A program made the position numbers and the translations under genes. From the NCBI GenBank assembly GCA_021811435.1, contig JAJZOR010000007.1:1-54973 (forward strand): 54,973 nt of DNA, given 5' to 3'. This stretch comes from Microcaldota archaeon. GTDB taxonomy: Archaea; Micrarchaeota; Micrarchaeia; Micrarchaeales; Micrarchaeaceae. Each line of letters begins with the position of its first letter. Position 1 is the first letter of the stretch. Below the pieces are notes generated by a model that saw only the letters and a list, made by a program, of their open reading frames with translations, ran no database searches and was not told the DNA's origin. Below, piece after piece: positions 50,452-54,973 of the stretch.

Positions 50452-51705
50452 CTACACGTTGCTCCAGAACGACGACGCGCCGTCCAGCCCTCCGTTCAGC
50501 GCCTTCGCGAGCCCGACGGCGAAGCCCATCATCACCATCAGGTCTAGCGCGAATAGCACGATGGATGTGAAAAGGAACATCGCTACCTCGTTCGCTATGT
50601 TCAGCACGTTGCTGACAACCAGCGCGGGGTCTATGGCCGAGGACAGTATCTGCGTGAACTCGCCAAAGCTCAGCGAAGTTATGGAAAGCCCTGACATCTG
50701 CACGCTGGTCGGAGTAGAGCCGCCGGTGCTTGTGAAGAAGCTCGACTCCTGTATGTTTGGCAGCGAGTATGCGGAGTCAAGGTACGACCAGCCGGGATTG
50801 CACCACGTAGACTTCGAGCACGGGGTGAATATCCAGGACAGCATGGTCGGATTGTACGCAACCATAGTCGGATATATCAGATATGCAGCTATGGCTATGG
50901 CAAGGACGGAATTCGCGGCGGTCCTGAGCCCTGCGCCAGTGAAGGCAAATGAGCGCATGATGAGCGCTATAGGGAGCACGACGAAAAACGCAGAGCCCTG
51001 TATGAGCGGTATAAGCAGGTACTGTATGAACATGGCGCCCATGGCCAGCATCATTATGGGCGTGAACACGATCGTGAGGAGGTCGCTCATGATTGCATAC
51101 GGCATGCCGAGGTCGCCTGCGAAGATCGGCGTGACTGAGAACAGGCCGAAGTTGAGGAACGTTTTAGATATGAAAGAGGCCACGTTTGGCGTTATCACTG
51201 AGGAATAGACGCTCTGCCCCACGCCGCTGTAAAGCCTGGAGTCTATCGCGTAGGTTATCGACGTGGAGTAGATGTTGTTCAGCATCTTCAATCCGGTATT
51301 GAAGGTCAGGTTGCCGACGTAAAAGTCCGCCGATGCGAACGGGTTGCAGGCGTACGCGCCCGTAGAACCTATGGTAGCGGAGAATTCGCTGACCGTTATG
51401 GTCGCGCCCAGCAGTATCACTATTATGATCACGCTTATGAGGTTCTGGTTCAGCTCGGTGACAACAAGGGCCTTTATCTTCGCGCTCGATGCGGTGGGCA
51501 TCAGGTTGCTCAAGATGTACACCACGGCTATGACGGCGAAGCTTATCATTATCACAGTGAAGTTTATCGAAAGCCATGAAGTGTTGTAAGGGTTCGTTGT
51601 TATGGGGCATCCGGAATCTGCGGATGCCTGCGCGGGCAGCGACGCGAAAATTACCAGTGCTAGGAAGAAAGACGCAGGTATGAGATTAGAACGGCTGCCA
51701 AGCAT
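50452..51705 (-). CDS. VirB6-like polytopic membrane protein, copy 2
   Basis: 417 aa. Signal peptide (ending SLPAQASA), TM1 and TM2 around SAKIKALVVTELNQNLI, an external domain, then the family motif in its most diverged form (LIMRSFAFTGAGLRTAANSVLAIAIAAYLIYP, where the GG pair has become AA). The later external loop contains CSKSTWC, a likely disulfide. It starts 12 bp after copy 1. Confidence 0.75.
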   Translation of the reverse strand: MLGSRSNLIPASFFLALVIFASLPAQASADSGCPITTNPYNTSWLSINFTVIMISFAVIAVVYILSNLMPTASSAKIKALVVTELNQNLISVIIIVILLGATITVSEFSATIGSTGAYACNPFASADFYVGNLTFNTGLKMLNNIYSTSITYAIDSRLYSGVGQSVYSSVITPNVASFISKTFLNFGLFSVTPIFAGDLGMPYAIMSDLLTIVFTPIMMLAMGAMFIQYLLIPLIQGSAFFVVLPIALIMRSFAFTGAGLRTAANSVLAIAIAAYLIYPTMVAYNPTMLSWIFTPCSKSTWCNPGWSYLDSAYSLPNIQESSFFTSTGGSTPTSVQMSGLSITSLSFGEFTQILSSAIDPALVVSNVLNIANEVAMFLFTSIVLFALDLMVMMGFAVGLAKALNGGLDGASSFWSNV

Positions 51706-51717
51706 TTTGCATCACGT

Positions 51718-53016
51718 CTACGCGAGTTTCATCTTGCCGAACCCTAGCCTTATGGTGCCCCCGAGCGCGGCGGCCACGTCCTTTATTATCGTGTATCCTA
51801 TTATAAAGTCGATTATAAGGAGGACGAACTGCAGCACAGAGTTCAGTATCACTGAAGTGACCAGGTCCGCTACCGGGTATATCGACGTGCTTACGAACGT
51901 GGACATTGCGGCGTCGTAGCCTATACTGAATCCGGGGGAGGTGGAGAAGGTATTGGTAATCAGGCCGCCTATCGCCTCGATCGCTCCTATGAAAGCCTGG
52001 CCGATGATGCCTCCCCATGACGATTGCGCCTGCTGGGCGGTGATGGTCTGGGACGTGCACTGCGTCTGCACCGTGCCGCCGCAGTATATCTGCTGGCCCA
52101 GCACGAAGTCGCTGACCGGGACGTTCAGCACAACGAACAGCATAGGGAACACGAGCGAGACCCCGATGCCCAATGCTATGAAAGTGCCTCCGAAGCTCCT
52201 CAGGAAAGGTATGGCCCTGAACACTACGCCCACAGGTATGAAGAGGCCGAAGCCCAGCTCCACTATCTGGATGAACAGGTCGGCCAGCATCTGCAGCACG
52301 ATCAACGACGGCAGGACCACCAGGGTGGCGGCGTTGCTGAGGAGCGACGAGGATGAGGTCGTGTAGTCCGAGTCTATTATGTTGCTTATCAGAAGCGGGC
52401 CCGTGGAGCCGAAATGCGCGTTCACCGTGCCGGCCGGCGGCAGGGTCGGTATAGGCGGGTACGGGAACCAGACGCTGTAATGGAAGCTCTTGATGAAGTC
52501 GACGCCTGACGCGGCGCCGAACAGGATCGTAAGGGAGTTCTCCGCGTACGCGGACGAGACGTTCAGGTAGTTGCCGGCGACGTAGTAAAGGCCGCCAAGG
52601 TTCTGCGACACCTGGCCGCTGAACCCGAGCGATGAGGGCGCGCTGCCGGTGCCTGCGAGCGACGAAGCTATCGAGCTGAATATGACCAGCACCGCGAATA
52701 TGGCCGCGACAAGCAGCATGGTCTTCACGGTCTCCCAGAGCTCGTTCCTGTACCACCCCTTTAGGGAGCTCAGCTGGAACACCTCGCCCAGCATGTATGC
52801 CAGAGCCACCAGGGAGAAGGACAGCATTATGCCTATCACCCATAGCGGCACCGCAGAGGCGATGCAGTCGCCAATCAAGGCGTTTGCGCCCGTTATTATG
52901 CAAAAGGGCGGATTCAGATTGTACGCGGCGGCCGCCTGGCTGAAGAAGGACGACAGAAGCAGGGAGGACGCAAGCATAAGCATGATGCGCAGGCGCAGTG
53001 CGGCTCCCGTTAGCAT
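51718..53016 (-). CDS. VirB6-like polytopic membrane protein, copy 1
   Basis: 432 aa. Signal peptide (1-31), two Cys in the first loop, TM1, KGWYRNELWETVKT, TM2, external domain, central TM helices with the motif VFRAIPFLRSFGGTFIALGIGVSLVFP, a further external loop with CGGTVQTQC, and a C-terminal TM ending IIDFIIGYTIIKDVAAALGG. This is the first of the six paralogues after the 253-aa gene. All six share TM - basic linker with a Glu - TM - external domain - arginine/TR-GG/P motif. Confidence 0.75.
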   Translation of the reverse strand: MLTGAALRLRIMLMLASSLLLSSFFSQAAAAYNLNPPFCIITGANALIGDCIASAVPLWVIGIMLSFSLVALAYMLGEVFQLSSLKGWYRNELWETVKTMLLVAAIFAVLVIFSSIASSLAGTGSAPSSLGFSGQVSQNLGGLYYVAGNYLNVSSAYAENSLTILFGAASGVDFIKSFHYSVWFPYPPIPTLPPAGTVNAHFGSTGPLLISNIIDSDYTTSSSSLLSNAATLVVLPSLIVLQMLADLFIQIVELGFGLFIPVGVVFRAIPFLRSFGGTFIALGIGVSLVFPMLFVVLNVPVSDFVLGQQIYCGGTVQTQCTSQTITAQQAQSSWGGIIGQAFIGAIEAIGGLITNTFSTSPGFSIGYDAAMSTFVSTSIYPVADLVTSVILNSVLQFVLLIIDFIIGYTIIKDVAAALGGTIRLGFGKMKLA

Positions 53017-53047
53017 GATAGGATAGATGCGAAAAAGTATTATAATG

Positions 53048-53809
53048 TTAGTGTTTCAGCATCGCGAATCTTTTCATGTACGATTCGCTCTGCAGCACTA
53101 TCAGGAAAGGGAGCAGGAACACGGTGTCAACGATCAGCTCCACTATGAATGCGGCGTAGGCGTAGCCGCCGGGCAGTGCGCTGCCAATAGCTATGAATAT
53201 GAAGTCCAGGGCGGTGGTGAGGATTATGGCCACTGCGAGCCACAGCAGGAAGTAATCGAACCTCTTGAAGAAGAACCTGAAGCTCGCTGACATTGCGCGC
53301 AGGGTCCTGTTCTCGTCTATTATTATCGATGCAGGGGCGTAGAAGAAGAACGGCGCCATCACAAGCCCGGCGAGCGCGGTTATTATGCCGGACACTGTTG
53401 CGGAACCGGTCACTACGAAGCTCAGCACGTCAGCGAGCACTATCACCGCCTCCATCATCAACAGAACCACGAAGACCCTGCTCGTGTACTTCTCAAGGCC
53501 CCTGAACACTTCCTGCCTTATCTTGGCGTAGGTCCTGCTGTGCTTTACCACTATGTTCACGGCCACCATGGCGAAGCTCAGGAACAGCAGGGAGAAGAAT
53601 ATCGAGGCGACTATGACAGCCGTGTTCAGTATGTTGAGATTCGTGAAGACGCTTGCCGTCCTTATGTATATGCCGCCTATGTCGGTATAGGTCGGGAAGG
53701 CGGCGAAGAGCGGTATGAAGACCGCGATGACGAACGATATCGACGATATGAGCAGCAGCTGGATGTGGTTTGTGTAAGTCTCGAGCGCGTTGTGCAGCAA
53801 GTCAGCCAT
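53048..53809 (-). CDS. Polytopic membrane protein (about six TM), first gene of the cluster
   Basis: 253 aa with six hydrophobic helices and no signal peptide. The segment FFYAPASIIIDENRTLRAMSASFRFFFKRF followed by TM helices is typical of archaeal multi-pass proteins of the DUF7847/glycerophosphodiester-phosphodiesterase membrane-domain type; that match is by eye. It differs from the six VirB6-like copies and lacks their motif. Its TATA box (AATATTTATC, about 53844-53853) is the only promoter before the six copies, so it probably leads their transcript. Confidence 0.7.
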   Translation of the reverse strand: MADLLHNALETYTNHIQLLLISSISFVIAVFIPLFAAFPTYTDIGGIYIRTASVFTNLNILNTAVIVASIFFSLLFLSFAMVAVNIVVKHSRTYAKIRQEVFRGLEKYTSRVFVVLLMMEAVIVLADVLSFVVTGSATVSGIITALAGLVMAPFFFYAPASIIIDENRTLRAMSASFRFFFKRFDYFLLWLAVAIILTTALDFIFIAIGSALPGGYAYAAFIVELIVDTVFLLPFLIVLQSESYMKRFAMLKH

Positions 53810-53843
53810 GAGACCACGTCAGTTGTACGTTTGTATGACAAAA

Positions 53844-53853
53844 GATAAATATT
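53844..53853 (-). promoter_or_regulatory. Promoter of the six-paralogue operon
   Basis: AATATTTATC on the minus strand, about 40 nt before the 253-aa gene ATG at 53809; GTGGT lies before the ATG. From here the genes run without a clear promoter to 45439, about 8.4 kb. Confidence 0.45.
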
Positions 53854-53980
53854 CAAGTGGTATGAAGCAATTTCTCAAGCGAACGCCTCTTCAAGCTCTA
53901 GCCAAAAGATAATTGGAATAGAAGGGTTCAAGAAAGAACTGAAGTAAGATGGAAGTATATTCAAGTTCTTCAATCTACCC

Positions 53981-54444
53981 TCAAGATGGAGTCGGAGTAA
54001 AATTTAAAATTGTTAAGTTAGTCGTTTGCAGCACTGTTACTGTGTGATTCCACCATCCAAGCGACTCATTGTAGCTTACTGTTAGATTTCCGACTACTTC
54101 TGGACCAATTGTGAGTGGATAATAAAATATGAGTTTTTGCCCTTTTGTGACCCTAATTTCGCACAAAGGCACGTTTTTCTGCGCACAAGAATACGGCCTA
54201 GCTATGCCAGAATTAGTGCTGTTATTAGTTCTTCCTGCAAATAAGATAATCGTATTTGTTGCATTATCATAAGTCCATATTACATTGCCGTCTATTATCG
54301 ATATGCCTTTTGGCGGGGGAGGTTGATACAGTGTACCATAATTTTTTTTTGGATAGTAGGCTGTAAAAGTAAAAATGCAATTATCGCTACTGCCATTATA
54401 AAAATAGCTATAACTAATACCATAATTTTATTATAGCCAAACAT
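53981..54444 (-). pseudogene. Surface protein gene broken (or phase-varied) at an A9 tract
   Basis: ATG 54444 begins a protein with one TM helix (MVLVIAIFIMAVAIIAFLLL). The frame runs into nine A (T9 on the plus strand, 54342-54350) and stops shortly after. In the next frame, downstream of the tract, the sequence continues for about 120 codons (YQPPPPKGISIIDGNVIWTY ... VTVLQTTNLTILNFTPTPS) to a stop at 53981. Ten A would restore a ~154-aa anchored, sequon-bearing exported protein. This may be a real pseudogene, a phase-variable switch, or a consensus error. It lies between the large cluster and an insertion-element end. Confidence 0.65.
54342..54350 (+). repeat. T9 homopolymer (A9 on the coding strand)
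   Basis: The only tract of this length inside a coding region in the window, placed just after the membrane anchor of the surface-protein gene. One more base restores the frame. Such tracts slip during replication and in sequencing. Confidence 0.6.
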
Positions 54445-54453
54445 TATTTTCGC

Positions 54454-54760
54454 CTAATTATAACCAGTTATAAAAATCTCATTGTCTGCTTCTGAGAGAG
54501 CCGCGTTACTATAACTATACTGATATAATTTTCCGTAATTTTGTGCAAAGTTAAAAGTCTCCCAAAGATTATCACTTAGATTTGGTATAGCATATCTATT
54601 ATTCGAGAAATTTTGTATCTGCACAGACATTACTGCATCCTGCAATGGAGCTACTAGATTACTATATGTTACTTGTTTTTCTGGTATATATCCAGGCCTC
54701 TGCGCGTAATAGTACTCTTCAGTAATAAGCCCTGTAGAATCTCCGCCTCGCCTCCTTCGA
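54454..54760 (-). pseudogene. C-terminal part of a surface protein, probably cut by an IS insertion
   Basis: A frame open from 54786 to 54454 encodes about 90 protein-like residues (GGDSTGLITEEYYYAQRPGY ... ALSEADNEIFITGYN) rich in Tyr and Asn. The first ~15 codons (MSDCIRQQFRRRR) derive from the element end and are not protein-like. No signal or TM precedes it, so the 5' half appears to have been displaced by the insertion element at 54.77 kb. Family not recognised. Confidence 0.5.
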
Positions 54761-54769
54761 AATTGTTGC

Positions 54770-54973
54770 CGTATGCAGTCTGACATCCTCCCACCACTGA
54801 AAGTGATGGGGTTCCTCTTGCACTTTGCTTCTGTCTTTGTCCGTCTTCATCTGTTGCCATCGGAGCGGGTTTCGGAACCATTACTGGGTTCAAGGTCGCA
54901 GAGCATCCTTGCGTTGCCTCTCTGGAGGTATCAGTGCTCTCCTTGCATACATCCCTGTCTGTATGCAATCGGG
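54770..54973 (-). mobile_element. End of an IS200/IS605-type element with TnpB C-terminal remnant
   Basis: GACATCCTCCCACCACTGAAAG and AGTGATGGGGTTCC, read on the plus strand from about 54780, form the stem-loop (CCCA.CACT/AGTG.TGGG) followed by the typical GACATCCTCCC-type end of archaeal TnpB elements. The minus strand is open from the window edge through this end and encodes a segment starting HTDRDVCKE, in which DRD may be the third RuvC motif of TnpB, but the usual N-A-x2-N-I part after it is missing. So the gene is partial and probably degenerate. An inverted repeat TTGCATAC/GTATGCAA lies at 54940-54968. Confidence 0.45.

Noticed and set aside
37989-53809. Integrated conjugative plasmid
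   Set aside because: No relaxase, coupling protein, replication gene or bracketing repeats were seen in the cluster, and its base and codon use look like the housekeeping genes around it.

Overview
The window looks like a chromosome segment of a DPANN-type archaeon, most likely Micrarchaeota (inference). The evidence is archaeal throughout: an A-type ATP synthase operon, both subunits of DNA topoisomerase VI, LonB, RpoF next to DUF655, aIF1 next to L29, EF-1A next to S10, TATA-box promoters (several leaderless), a tRNA with an archaeal intron, and class-III (type IV pilin-like) signal peptides. There is no rRNA and no CRISPR array.

Layout. 1-2.2 kb: two membrane-anchored surface proteins and about 690 bp of non-coding, hairpin-rich, internally repeated DNA. 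2.2-3.8 kb: a RelE-type toxin with a putative antitoxin and a tyrosine recombinase that starts 9 nt from the 3' end of an odd tRNA-Gln. 3.9-8.6 kb: DUF655, RpoF, a MoxR ATPase and a large secreted DUF2341 protein. 8.5-17.3 kb: the ATP synthase operon (H-I-K-E-C-F-A-B-[MazG]-D plus a 40-aa membrane protein). 17.4-27.7 kb: RtcB, an enlarged HtpX-like protease with a decayed MacB-type permease tail upstream, tRNA-Met and tRNA-Gly, a secretion ATPase, Top6A, LonB (with a perfect 26-bp palindrome over its promoter), L29, aIF1. 27.7-33.7 kb: a metal-handling island (YHS protein, copper P-type ATPase, then a mer-like operon of a MerT-like protein, a thioredoxin-like protein, an ArsR regulator and a mercuric reductase). 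34-38 kb: S10, EF-1A, a KH protein, Top6B.

The most interesting part is 38-53.8 kb, about 16 kb of minus-strand genes. It holds six consecutive, mutually related polytopic membrane proteins sharing a late arginine/TR-GG/P motif. These are followed by two related two-TM proteins that resemble detached VirB3/VirB4 N-terminal parts, a stand-alone VirB4/HerA-type ATPase, and a set of unknowns that includes an 810-aa protein with a large sequon-rich ectodomain. I read this as a type IV secretion/conjugation-like or DNA-import/cell-contact machine with an unusually expanded VirB6-like component and a split VirB4. No relaxase, coupling protein or pilin is recognisable. This is family-level inference from sequence, not a search result.

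53.9-55 kb: surface-protein genes, one broken at a 9-nt homopolymer, and the end of an IS200/IS605-type element. Several apparent frame breaks (28.1 kb, 30.5 kb, 54.3 kb) would each be repaired by adding one base, mostly in homopolymers, so consensus error must be separated from real decay or phase variation.
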